From positions 103,743 through 167,742 of the forward strand of contig VSDK01027744.1 of NCBI GenBank assembly GCA_009767595.1: a stretch of DNA of 64,000 nucleotides, read 5' to 3'. A model generated the notes under the pieces. That model was not told the DNA's origin, did not search any database, and was given only the letters and a program-made list of their open reading frames with translations. The position numbers were made by a program, and so were the translations under genes. The DNA is from Symbiodinium kawagutii (lineage: Eukaryota > Sar > Dinophyceae > Suessiales > Symbiodiniaceae). Below, in pieces: positions 37,545 through 48,059 of this stretch (the stretch's first letter is position 1; the number at the start of each line of letters is the position of its first letter).

Positions 37545-37859
37545 TCAGTCTGATGTTGTTTTGGTATGTTTTGGTGAATTTGATCTCTGCTGTCCTCCTT
37601 CCACATATCCAAGACCTGGCATAGGGCCGGATGACTTGGAAGGTGTCGGACTCGGTTGGTGCGTCTGAACCACAGTTCCAACACCCAGCCGCCAAGTGGC
37701 GCAAATGACACCCAAACATCCTCCAATGGCCGCGAAAACCAGGCACCACAGTACCCGCAGCGGTGCCTGACACCGTCCCGGCGCTGCATCTTTTGCCGTG
37801 TGCGGCACCTGAAGGCTGCTTTCTTCGTCATCTGAAGCTGTGCGCATGGCCGGCTCCAT
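37545..37859 (-). pseudogene. Orphan copy of the first exon of the LDL-A-like membrane protein
   Basis: The frame starts MEPAMRTASDDEESS and contains the same transmembrane segment as the gene at 61.27 kb (VLWCLVFAAIGGCLGVICAT). After GVGT the sequence switches, at a GTGGTTC donor-like site, to sequence homologous to 46.46 kb. No Cys-repeat exon follows on this side. It is therefore probably a duplicated start exon cut off from its gene, although splicing to another downstream exon cannot be excluded. Confidence 0.55.
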
Positions 37860-38094
37860 GGCACATCATGATATGATGCCGAGCCAAGAGAAGCTCACAA
37901 GCGAGGCATGCATATCAACAAACCACTGGCCGTTTGCTGTGAGTTGTCTTGTTTGTGAGTGTTCACTTAGTGCCCAACACTTTGAATGAGGCTTGGGTTC
38001 TGCAAATCCTATTAAGACAAGGCAGTGACAACAATGTAACAAGGTATGTAGCAACCAACCTGTTAATGTCGAAGCCTGATACGCCTTTTGTGAT

Positions 38095-38870
38095 TGAATT
38101 AATCCACACTTTGCAGCTCGTGCTAATTCCAAGGTGCCGGGGTAACGAACCAACCGTTTCGGATTGTTTCGAGGACGACTTCCTTCTCCTCAAATGGAGC
38201 ACTGCTTCGCAGCCAAACTCGTGAAGGGCAAGGAAATGCAACCACGGGCTGGGGGGTCTGCCATGACTATCTGTCCATTCACGAAGGAAAACAGGGGTCC
38301 ATCCATCACACGGTGGCCAACTTCAGCATTTTGACCGACATAATATCATCTTCCAAGAATATCAATCGATCAGGTAGCGCATAGCGCATGGTAGCACAAG
38401 CCCCAGGATGCCCCAGGAGGTGCCTCCCCCAGGAGCAGCGCTGTTGGTCTCCCTGCGTGCCACTGAGACGTGTGCGCTGGGCTGCACGAGGTGCTCAATG
38501 AAGACCTCGGGGCTGCACTGGGCAGATGCTCCCTTTGGAGGTCCGATTGGGGAGACAAAGGAGGTGAATTCAATGTGAATTCGGATGTTGATTTGGATGT
38601 TCGTTCCGGCGCAGGAGAAAAAAGGATCTTGATTCGGATGTTTGAGCGTTACATCACCTCCCCAGCATGACCAGCAGTAAGCACCAAACACACATGCAGA
38701 CACAGAGCAAATTCCATGTAGGTCAAAGATGTGAGCTCCCGGCATACTCTTGTCGCTTTGGAGGGTCTCCTTGTGGCTGACCTGTACCAAGGCTTCAATG
38801 GTTTTAGACCCTCAAGAATGATAAACTTCAGTTGCAACTCACATAGGCAACGTCAAAAACCTGGTTATGG
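38095..38870 (-). pseudogene. Duplicate of the 3' exons of the unrecognised gene at 61.4-62.3 kb
   Basis: Minus-strand frames match those of the right-hand copy: VQVSHKETLQSDKSMPGAHI near 38.75 kb, EFTSFVSPIGPPKGASAQCS near 38.56 kb, and EKEVVLETIRNGWFVTPAPW near 38.14 kb. In the last segment the frame meets TAG where the other copy has CAA (PAPWN then QQELQ), so this copy is prematurely terminated unless it is spliced earlier. It lies within the compact duplication, next to the orphan first exon. Confidence 0.45.
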
Positions 38871-39239
38871 CTGTGGAATTCAAGCAAAGTTTAATCTAGC
38901 ACGGCTTGTCAGCTTCTGTTCCGATACAACTATTTCAACTATCATCGCAATGCGGAGTGGGGGTTGGGGGGATCTAATCATGTTCGCTCTCACGCTCTGA
39001 CACTCGCATGCCACGCAAGCGACGATTTCCATACATCCTGTGAAGCCTTTGGCCACGTGTTTACATTACGCAACACATGTCGACGCGAGCCACATGTGCT
39101 CAATCCACCGCACCTGCCACGCAAACTAATATTTAGAGCCTTTCACCACGTACTTGCATTGCGAAAAAACATGTGCAGGAAGGCGACATGTGCTCAATCC
39201 AGCGCACCTGCCAAGCAACATGACAATGCCACACATGGC

Positions 39240-40410
39240 ACCCCAGCTCCCTTCCAACCCAACACTCGAGCCAAGAGTTTGACAGGAGGACCTTGTTCTG
39301 CTGGGTTAATTCGTCAGTGGGCAATGGTCCATGATGCCGGTTGGCAATGGCATTTTAAAAAGTCACACTATTGGTCGGCAAAGGGGTCATGGATGGTTAT
39401 TGCCAGTAAGCTCAATAATGCATAGCCAACAACGACAGTTTAGAAGTACCCACTATCCCTGGCCATCAGCAGGGTTGCGGCCAGCAGGCATACAGCTCAG
39501 ATGAGATCTCCTTGCTTAGAACCATGCCATGCAGACAGTAATTGCCACTTTTGAAAATTGATGGTTGATGATGCTTGCTTGCGACTAGAAATGGTGATGA
39601 TGGTGATGATGATGGTGGCGAATCAGCCCATAATGGGAAAACCAACTGATCATGAGATAGCGATTCATCCCAGCATCCAAGCTGGTTGGCAAACAATCAC
39701 ACGGGTATGGACGGCTTCCAACAGTCATTCATCTTCAAAAATACTAGCCATCCCGAAAAAAAGGTCCGTCTTTGCATGAGTCATTAATGGTTGCTAGTCA
39801 CTCGTCGTATCATTACTCTTTGATTCTTAGTCGTTAGTCAGTCATGGTTCACTGGTTGATGATTTCAACCTCTATGGGAAACATCAGTCAATCAACCAAC
39901 CATCCCAAATACTCTCCTCACGCGTGAGCGGTCCAACTCAAATGATTCAACTCCAGGCACTGGTGGCAGGGAACCATCCCAAATACTGGGGAAAAAAGAT
40001 AAAAATAAGACCACCATGTAGCTCATGATGGATCATCGTTTTTTGCTTCATAGCTGTGGCATGATGTACCAGGGTGACCTACAGCCACACACCTGGTAAA
40101 ACACTTGGCTAATGAGGCGCAGTCATGGTCGATGATGGTTTTCGCATCTTTACGCATTCTTACGCGTCACCATGGTCAATCATGGTTCAGTTGAGGGTTC
40201 ATGCGACAGCGTCCATGCAACCCTTCAAGCCATGCAGATTCCTTTCGTGGGGGATTCCTCTGTGAAAACAAGCCGCCATGGGACGTTACTGTACAACTGG
40301 TTTTCGCCTGTGACCATCGGCTGCATCCATTCTTGGGGCAGTGCTCAGCTCCCAACCATGGAGCCATACATCGTTTTGCGAACGGTTTTGTGACCGGTCT
40401 GCTTCCACAA
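39240..40410. repeat. Left block of the expanded duplication copy
   Basis: Matches 36195-37250 over most of its length, with a small extra insertion near 39900-39960. On the minus strand both copies keep the frame fragments LHGWELSTA and RMDAA, with SHGG and FSQRNPPRK nearby, which may belong to an exon of unknown function (about 40290-40500 extends it with LKQKSALKGTSGKLVEA). No family is recognised. Confidence 0.6.
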
Positions 40411-41819
40411 GCTTCCCAGAAGTGCCCTTCAAGGCGCTCTTTTGTTTAAGCCGAGGTGAGCAACTCGTGGCATCTGCGCTCGAACTTGGTACTCGGCCAG
40501 TCGCCAAGAGCAGCAAAAACTACTCGGCCAAATAAGCAGCTCCAGGACCCTAGCCGCAAAGCTGCGGATCAAGTTGCAACTCCTGCCCTCCCTTTAGGGA
40601 GAACCAAAAGGGTAGGCGAAACACTTCCCATCAAAAACACATTGAAACTAGAGAATAATGATGGTTAAATGATGGCAACTGAACAAGTTGTGATCATTTT
40701 TGCACATGTTAAACTTCGCCAAGGGTTGCAAGGCGCACAACTGCGTCGTACTTTACATTCTGGTGGTCGATGCCGGTCTCAGAACTCGATCTTGGAAGCT
40801 CTAAGTGGTTGCCCCAATGTTCACCACTGCCGTCTTTCCATATGTCCCTATCATACCAAAACTATTAGTGGTTGATTGATGGCAACTTAGTGGTTGACTT
40901 ACGGTGAATTGATGGCTAATCCAAAAACATGTTTTTCCAGCATTTCCTTGGAGAACTCCCGCTTTGGGCCTCTACACCCATACTGCCCATACTTTCTCAG
41001 CGTTGTTGGTGGCATGTCCTGATTGGTCCATTTTCCTGGTTGTGGCTGCAAACTATATCGCCAAGTGTCCCCACGCAAAATAGTGCACCCAATGAATCTC
41101 TTTCGCGTTGGAAATCCAGTGGCAAAGATTCATCGCAAAAGCTTTGGCATAAGCAGCCGGACCGCACCAGTCAAGGGCATCGAGGCATCAGAAGACCAGT
41201 TCTAGCGGTGCTCTACGTGAACGACTTGGGACAAGGACGGCCAAATCTATATGCACATCGGTCACAGGCAGGCGCATATGCAGCATTTTGAGATATATGG
41301 ATGTTCCTATGTTTTGCTTATCTATGCATTCAAATGTGTAGTAGTTCATAGCATTTGTATTTGTACAGTACATCTGTATGCACTGTATGCACGTGTATGC
41401 GTGTGTTTTAATTTAGCCTTGGGATGTCGCACAGCGTGGATCATGCCGGACGTTCCTTGAAACTTGTCCCTGCCGTCGTGCACCAACGAACTGGGCTGTC
41501 CGGCTCAACACGAAGCTGAGAAACCATGCAGAGTCACCCTCTGGTGACAGTCTCCTCTCCGAGCCTCGCCACATAAGCATTATCAGATTTTATCAGATTC
41601 TACGAGGGTTTCAGCATCATCTGTACAACGACAAGTTGTGCCGCCAAATGCTGCCCAGCCAATCTACACATTAAAAGGGCCCTGCTGCGCTCAAGTCATC
41701 CAGTTGACACACGTCCCAATGATTCCCAATGCCAATGTCTCATGTTTTGGTCAAAAAGGAATAGCAGTGCGATTTTGCGAAGACTTGGGGCGCTGGACCA
41801 ACAGTGGTCGCAGCTTCAC

Positions 41820-44800
41820 TCAGGGCGCTGCCAGCCATGGATGTTTCAAAGCTTCCATCGCATCATGCGGCCGATTCTTTGGGTTCCTGGGCACCACGAG
41901 GACCAACCCGGGACCCCTCGCTGAGAGCCATCTAATCTTCCCATTTCCGGATCCGGGGATCCCATTTCCCACGCATCGCACCGAGGCTCATCTCCAAAAG
42001 CCAGCGGCAAAAGTCAGCGGCTCCCTGGCAGCTAAACGGTGGCCACGAATGGTTCAGAATAGTCATGTTGGTTGACGACCATTGGCGTGTTGGGACGATG
42101 GTTGGTTGGCATCATTGGCTACACAATATTAACTAAATTCGATTAATGCTGCTTATATCTTGCCTAATAACTGTTGTTTGTTGGTATTGGTCATCCGTTG
42201 TCAATGATTTTAACACGAAATTGTTGACTAAGATTGCTTCCACCCCCATACTGTCTTAGAATCCTCGGCACACCAGGTAGTGCAACTGTCATCAACAACC
42301 TGGATTTGGCGCATAAGATGCAAAACAGACGGCTGGAAGACCAGTGCAGCTTGGCTCACAATGGACCTTTGCTCCGGTAGATGCAACTTCTACCCAGCCA
42401 TTTCGGATGGAAGTCCCCAGCTATTTGAGGCAAGCCATTGGTGGTGGTTTATTGTTGGATCTCCCACTGGCAAGTTCAGGATCCCGAACCACCATGTGGC
42501 AAACCAAAGGTTGGCTTGGACCCTTAACTGGAGATGTGCTTTGTCTCACCCAGCGCAACTACTGATCTCTCCTGTCGAGGACTGGAACTGCCCCTGGCTT
42601 CCCATCAACCCAAAGTCACCCACTTTCCTCGTGTTTTTTTTGCCTGTTCAGAGGGAGTTCCAGGGTGTGAATTGGTTCCAGATCTAACGATTCTCGTTGG
42701 TCACTATCCCTCGAGCATTCATCATTCACCATTCTCAACGTGTCTAACCATTTTTTTTCAACGCCATCAATTGAAGGACGCTAAGCAATACGAACCACAA
42801 TTAACCATCAATCAACCACCAATCAACCACCAATTAACCACTTAACTTCCAATCAAGCACCGATTCACCACCAAAAAACCATTGCGTAAAACTTATTCAC
42901 CACTAACCGCCATTTCCACCACCAGAAATGGTCCGCCTTTGGACTCTCGGGCCACTGGATGGTGGCACGGCGCAGCCGCTCAGCGATCTCCTTCATCTTG
43001 GGCGAACCCACCAAGTTCTCACCAGTTTCCTCCTTGGTTGTCATCGGATCTGTGGAGCCCACGCTGACACTTCACGGGTGAAAAGACATGAATGAGAGCC
43101 CGTTGTCCGTCAAGAAAGTCCAGGACCTGGAGAACGATTGAACTGCTGCACATCTCTGCTTTTAAGTGTTTGACCGGATTGACAGGGTTACTCGGGATAT
43201 CTCGGGATCAAGAATATACATCCCGGATTGACAAGATGAACTGGATCTTGACTGATTTTTGCTTAGCAGGATCAAACATGATCAAATTGCAGAATAGCCA
43301 GGGTTGACAATCAAAACAAAAAAGTGCTTAAGAGGTAGTGGACCAACATTACTAGCAAGTTATCATTCAACTAAAGCTGATAATGATTGTATTGCATACT
43401 CCGGATTTACATGACGAAGAATTCGTACAAAAAAAGCTTGGACATGAGCAAAAGGTCTCAGATCGTTTTATCGATTAAACCGAGCAAGGAAAAATGTCAT
43501 ACGGGATTGAACAGGCCCGAGCAGGTAGCAAAGAGAGGCAGACTCTGAGCATGCTTGTGCCACAATATGAATGGAAGTACCTATACATCTTATGAAGCAT
43601 CAATAGTATAGGCCTTATTGCCCATCAAGAATATAAGAATAAAAATGTCATCACTTGGCCATCGTTAGCCATCTCACTCACTAATTTCACAGGAATCTAT
43701 CTGCTTAATTATATAATTGAAAATGGTGAAAAACTCAATGTGGTTCCTCATACTTCAATCTATTTCATGAATTTCACATGAATTCCTATCAAAAACTCTG
43801 CTTCCAGGGCTCGGGGGCTTGGCTATCAAAGACTTTGTGCGAGAAAGGGAAGCGGCCAAAAGTCAGGGTGAAGCAGACGACGCCGACCTCACAAACCAGG
43901 ACCGTCAAGACCATGAGATGTGAACAGTTGAAACACTTGACCTTGATAGTGAACATTGGTGAACGTCGTAACGTGGGAGATAGCTTAGGTGGGCGCGCTT
44001 CCACTTAGCAAAATCAATCACTATCAGTCATCTCCAGCACCAGAGCCGAGAGCAAAAGAATACCATGTAGGATACGCTCAATTGTTTTCGCCAAAGCTAT
44101 GTTCATCATTGCTTTTTAAACCGAGGTACTGCAAAAAGATCTGACGCTGGTGAATAGTGTCCATCATACGCCTCTGGCGCGATGTACTGGTCCTCACGGC
44201 ACGTCCGGTGGCTGTCGTCTGGCCGATCTGCGGATCACACCCTCACCACGCTTCAGCCGCAGAAGCATTGCTTGCAGTGTAGTATGATCCAACCTTCATT
44301 TCAAATATGTCACGAGCAAAGATGTAGCTGTACCATGCTGTTCTGTGCTCAGGGCAGAGGATACCTTCCGCCTGGCTCTGGCAGTCATTGGTGGTGCTGC
44401 CAAGGGGCTGACCCAACCACCAAACGGGGCATGGCCTTGCCGCAAGCACCAACACATTAACTATTGGACTACCATGGACTACCTATGCACAGAAAGAATG
44501 CAAAGCACACCTGATAGCCCCACTGGGCTCATCATTGCATCTTGCAATATTTACAACATTATGCCAATGATGAAGTGAACACTTAGGAAGGGTCAATTCT
44601 CTACAATGCTCAAGCATGCTTAATCAGGCCTATTGCCTGGTCAAGGCACACAAGTTGCTAGTTGATCTACTCGATCCAAGGCACATCTGCCAACAGAATG
44701 CTTGCAACTTGCAACACCAATCAACCAGCAGCCCTCGCAGCAGCCCTCCCCTGACCATCTGAGAGCTCCCAACGGCCCTGCCTGAGATTCAGCCGGCCAA

Positions 44801-46140
44801 AGTGTATCGAAACCAATGATTTTGGCCTCCAAGGCAAGCGATCAGCGAGTGAATGCGGGCTTGGACAATGAGCACATCAATGCAACTCATCTTCCAGCTA
44901 CTTCCCAGGTTAAGGAATGCTTTTCTCCGATGATTGGTGGCAAACCACGGTAAGTCGAACTTGCAGGTATGAATTTCGGAGCTTCGGCGAAAACCAGTGT
45001 GAGGGCACATTGTGGCATTCATTCATTCACCACGCGGCTCGTCGAGGAGCTGAGCGTTGCCCAGCACAGAGACTGACTACCCTCTGGCAACAAATCGGCC
45101 GTCGCTCTGTTTAGAGAGACTGACGCTGACCCGAAATATGCCACTGCAAAAGATCTCGCACCAGTGCCAATACTGTCTACTGTCCAAGTTTCAAAAGAGG
45201 CACTGCAGTAGAGAGAACAAGAAATGCCTTAATTACACTCGATAAAGTATTTGATGAAAATATTCGGTGACAAATTCGATGACATCTCACAGCTTAGACG
45301 CTAGATCAAGCACGTCTGGTCGAGAAGGGGGTTTCTCTAGCCGGCGCCCTTGCAGCTAAGGTGTTCAGTTGAGCTCGATTATCAATCTCGTAATATGTGG
45401 CCAAGCAACACAACCTTTCTGCTTTGCCATACTTTAGAAAGTTTGGTATGCCGATAACCACGTTGCTGGATAAGGATATCAATGACTTTCTGGTTGGTCC
45501 ACTGCCTATCAATATGCACATTGTGGCACTATCATCCATTATCCCAGCACTGCTTGCATTTTTTACCATGACCCACACCCCAACCGCAACCTCTCTCTGC
45601 ACCTGCACCGGGCTCACAGTTCCCAGCCGTCCTGCAAGGTTCCTGCAGATTGGACTGCCATGATGTTCTGCAGCTTGATGTTCCGATGCACCAGCTGATG
45701 CTTATGAAGCACCTAGACTTGGGCAGTGCCAAGGTTTCAAATCACACCTTTCACACACCAACCTGCTTCTGGTTTCTATCAAAGTGGGCGCAAGATTCGA
45801 TCATAGGAGGTCGAATCCACAGCAACGAGCTTTTAACTGCGAACATTGCAAACTTCATGTCCAAAAAAGTTTGTTGAAAACTTTGGATGCGATTTTTTTT
45901 ACCGATTGCTCGCCAGACCATCTGTGAGACCCAGCTTTCGCCAAGAAACCGCCAGACCCTCGAGGACGTGCTTTGTCACTCGGCTCCTTGGCTCGCGGAC
46001 CCGGTCACCCCGGGGTGATCCAAGCAGCGTCGATGCCAAGCCACGCAGGGGGGAGACTCCCGGAGCCCGCGTTGAGCAGGGTCAAAAGGTCCACGCCCTC
46101 GAGCAGCTCCAGGACTACATGGCAGCAACCCTCCTGGGGA
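41820..46140 (-). CDS. Protein pseudokinase (Ser/Thr kinase fold), N-lobe not seen
   Basis: Kinase subdomains appear in order. V at about 46030-46130 (CCHVVLELLEGVDLLTLL). VIa at 45950-45983 (RVTKHVLEGLA). VIb at 45632-45712 (VLHKHQLVHRNIKLQNIM). VII at about 44780-44826 (AKIIGFDTLWPAESQ). VIII-IX at 44130-44192 (DQYIAPEAY, SPASDLFA). X at 43819-43887 (VGVVCFTLTFGRFPFSHKVF). A linker at 42923-43032 (ENLVGSPKMKEIAERLRRAT). XI at 41990-42031 and 41820-41886 (ADFCRWLLEM, NPKNRPHDAMEALKHPWL, stop 41820-41822). From VIa to the stop the exons join in phase using GT, GC and GA donors. HRD is HRN and the metal-binding DFG-type motif reads GFD, so both catalytic aspartates are missing; an enzymatically dead kinase is likely. 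The glycine-loop and Lys exons were not found and may lie upstream, or may have been lost in the duplication. Confidence 0.8.
42040..42915. other. Large intron of the pseudokinase gene
   Basis: It lies between the subdomain XI exon and the SPKM exon. 42690-42900 is filled with ATCAACCACCAATTAACC-type words, the complement of the ATGGTTGA family. A minus frame near 42310-42560 (CTGLPAVCFASYAPN) has protein-like composition but does not fit the kinase order. Confidence 0.5.
43040..43810. other. Intron of the pseudokinase gene, no other gene seen
   Basis: AT-rich sequence between subdomain X and the SPKM exon, without a convincing frame. Confidence 0.5.
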
Positions 46141-46465
46141 CTCACTGCCCACAGGATCATCCATCAGTCATCGTGATCATCATAGCTTAACGATTTTGTT
46201 TGGTCAGTTGGGTGATGACAATAATTTCTCCCTGTGCACGCAGCTTGACACATCGTCAGAAGGAGAGGTGTGCATTACTTCACTGGATGCAAGGTGACAA
46301 GCAGCTAATAGTACAACTAGCTAGTAGTAATAGCTGCTTCACTGCTAAAATTTGTAGTTTCGGTAAATTTGACCTCTGCTCTCCTCCTTCCACAGGTCCA
46401 AGACTTGGCATAGGGCCGGATGACTTGGAAGATGTCGGACTTGGTTGGTGCATCCGAACCACTGC
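46080..46465. repeat. Middle block of the expanded duplication copy
   Basis: Matches 37255-37675. Its left part contains the kinase subdomain V exon; its right end coincides with a possible exon end (KEDEEQ) followed by the GTGGTTCGGATGCACC sequence that is also found at the compact-copy junction. Confidence 0.7.
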
Positions 46466-46617
46466 TCCTCGTCTTCCTTGGGGCGGAGATTACCCGGCTG
46501 GGCTGTGGTTCGTTGAGGCCAGCTGCCCCTGAAGCTGATCAGCTGGCGCCCCTTTTCTTCTTGGAACCGGCTGGTGCAGACATTGACACGGCTCTCTTGG
46601 CCGGGCACATTAGCCAA

Positions 46618-47411
46618 AGTCAATGCCTCCCCCTCTGAAACCTAGTGGCTTTGGGGGCCGAAACTGCCCTGGACCAAACTGCCCTGGATCAAACGGGAGG
46701 GTCCTGGATTGGGTCTTCTCTGCCTTCCCCTCAAGAGGGTTGAAGGACCGAGGGTTGGGCTCCGGAGACCAGGAAATTAATTCAAAATTTTGATCTTCTT
46801 CGGTGGCACCTGCAGCCTCAAGCTCCTCCTGCATCACCTCCTCAGCACCTGCACCACATCAACCAACGCGCACCGAGCAATGTGAGCCAACTAGCCACAG
46901 CCATCCAAAGGCCATGTTGCCAGTGTCTCAACTGATATGTGTGGTCAAGTGCGTTGTCCTTGTCAAGACTGCGTACCCTTTGAAACAACCACAGGCAGTT
47001 GAACAAGAGTTCAAACATAATATGATCAACTGACACTGTTGCTCCATGAAACACTAGCAATCATGACACTTCCTCGAGACAACAATTCACCATGTGCAGT
47101 TCTCTGTTGGTACTTGGGAAAATCATCGTGTTTTCTTATCGAAACAGTCATCTTGGCACCTCGTGGATCCACATCCTGAAGCACTTCGCAAAGCTTCAAG
47201 CTTTCCTTCTCGTCCTCTCCTTCGATTTCAAAGCACACAGTCACCTCTTCACCCAAACGTCGCAGGCGACTCTTGGTCAGGGTTGAAATGGCGTCGGCTG
47301 CGCAGGCCCAGTTGAGCTTCACTGCATCTAGGGAGCCTTCGAGCCCAGCCAAGCGAGCAAAGGCTTTGGTCATGCCCTGCTGGACGGCTGGGCTGCTGAT
47401 GAACGCCTGAC
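46618..47411 (-). CDS. Unrecognised protein, two clear exons
   Basis: The exon at about 47100-47411 follows a CTGTCAG acceptor and reads AFISSPAVQQGMTKAFARLA, later LGEEVTVCFEIEGEDEKESL and DPRGAKMTVSIRKHDDF. The next, about 46618-46849, follows a GTGCAG acceptor, reads EELEAAGATEEDQNFELISW, later FDPGQFGPGQFRPPKPLGF, and ends GGGIDFG at a TAA stop. The mix of charged and hydrophobic residues is that of a soluble globular domain plus a Pro/Gly-rich tail. No family is recognised. These may be the last exons of the gene whose other exons lie at 48.0-50.3 kb. Confidence 0.5.
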
Positions 47412-47482
47412 AGAGAGAGGGAGCCTGGCAGCCCTGGCACGGCCTGATCCCGCAAAAACATCACACACACAAACACGTTGAT

Positions 47483-47509
47483 GTATGTATGTATGTATGT
47501 ATGTATGTA

Positions 47510-47544
<35 letters not shown>

Positions 47545-47577
47545 ATGTATGTCTGTCTGTCTGTCTGTCTGTCTGTA

Positions 47578-47608
<31 letters not shown>

Positions 47609-47665
47609 ATGTATGTATGTATGGATGCATGCATGCATGCATGCATGCATGCATGCATGTATTTA
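47483..47665. repeat. (TGTA)n/(TGTC)n/(TGCA)n microsatellite
   Basis: About 45 tetranucleotide units, starting as ATGT, changing to CTGT, and ending as ATGC. It lies in the intron upstream of the 47.4 kb exon. The Tyr/Cys/Met/Val frames over it are only translations of the repeat. Confidence 0.95.
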
Positions 47666-48059
47666 TCTGTGTGTGTGTGCGCGAATGCAGGCCCACCTTG
47701 GTAAACCATAGCCCCGTCAGTATTCGATGGTGAAGCACCATGAATGACCCCTCCAATTTATTCTGAGCAATTCCGTTGATGATGGTGGTGTAACATGGTG
47801 TAACTTCACAGCTGGAGCTACCATAATCTATCCCTCCACTCCAACTCTTGTACGCATCCACCCGCAAATACATTGCCTAGCCGTGGGTCTACCATCAGTG
47901 ACTACTCATGTGTCCATTACTGCTGGACTCACAAGTTATACTCAATTTCCGATTGAGATCTAGTATGTAAGCCTATTATGTTCAACCATCATCAACATTC
48001 TTTAGGCATGATTGATCATCATCATATAACCATATATCATTGACCATCATTCGGCCAGC

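Larger units (their letters stand above)
36195..38890. repeat. Compact copy of a segmental duplication
   Basis: Three consecutive parts match other places in the window, all in the same orientation and order. 36195-37250 matches 39240-40400 (shared start near ACTCGAGCCAAGAGTTTGAC). 37255-37675 matches 46080-46460 (shared CAGCTCCAGGACT and GTGCATTACTTCACTGGATG). 37675-38880 matches 61080-62280 (shared AACACCCAGCCGCCAAGTGG). In the other copy these blocks are separated by about 5.7 kb and 14.6 kb of gene-bearing DNA. The identity is high but clearly not perfect, so this is a real older duplication rather than a read artefact. Confidence 0.8.

Noticed and set aside
47478-47873. Frames rich in Tyr/Cys/Met/Val or Thr/Asp/Arg/Gln on both strands
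   Set aside because: These are translations of a tetranucleotide microsatellite.
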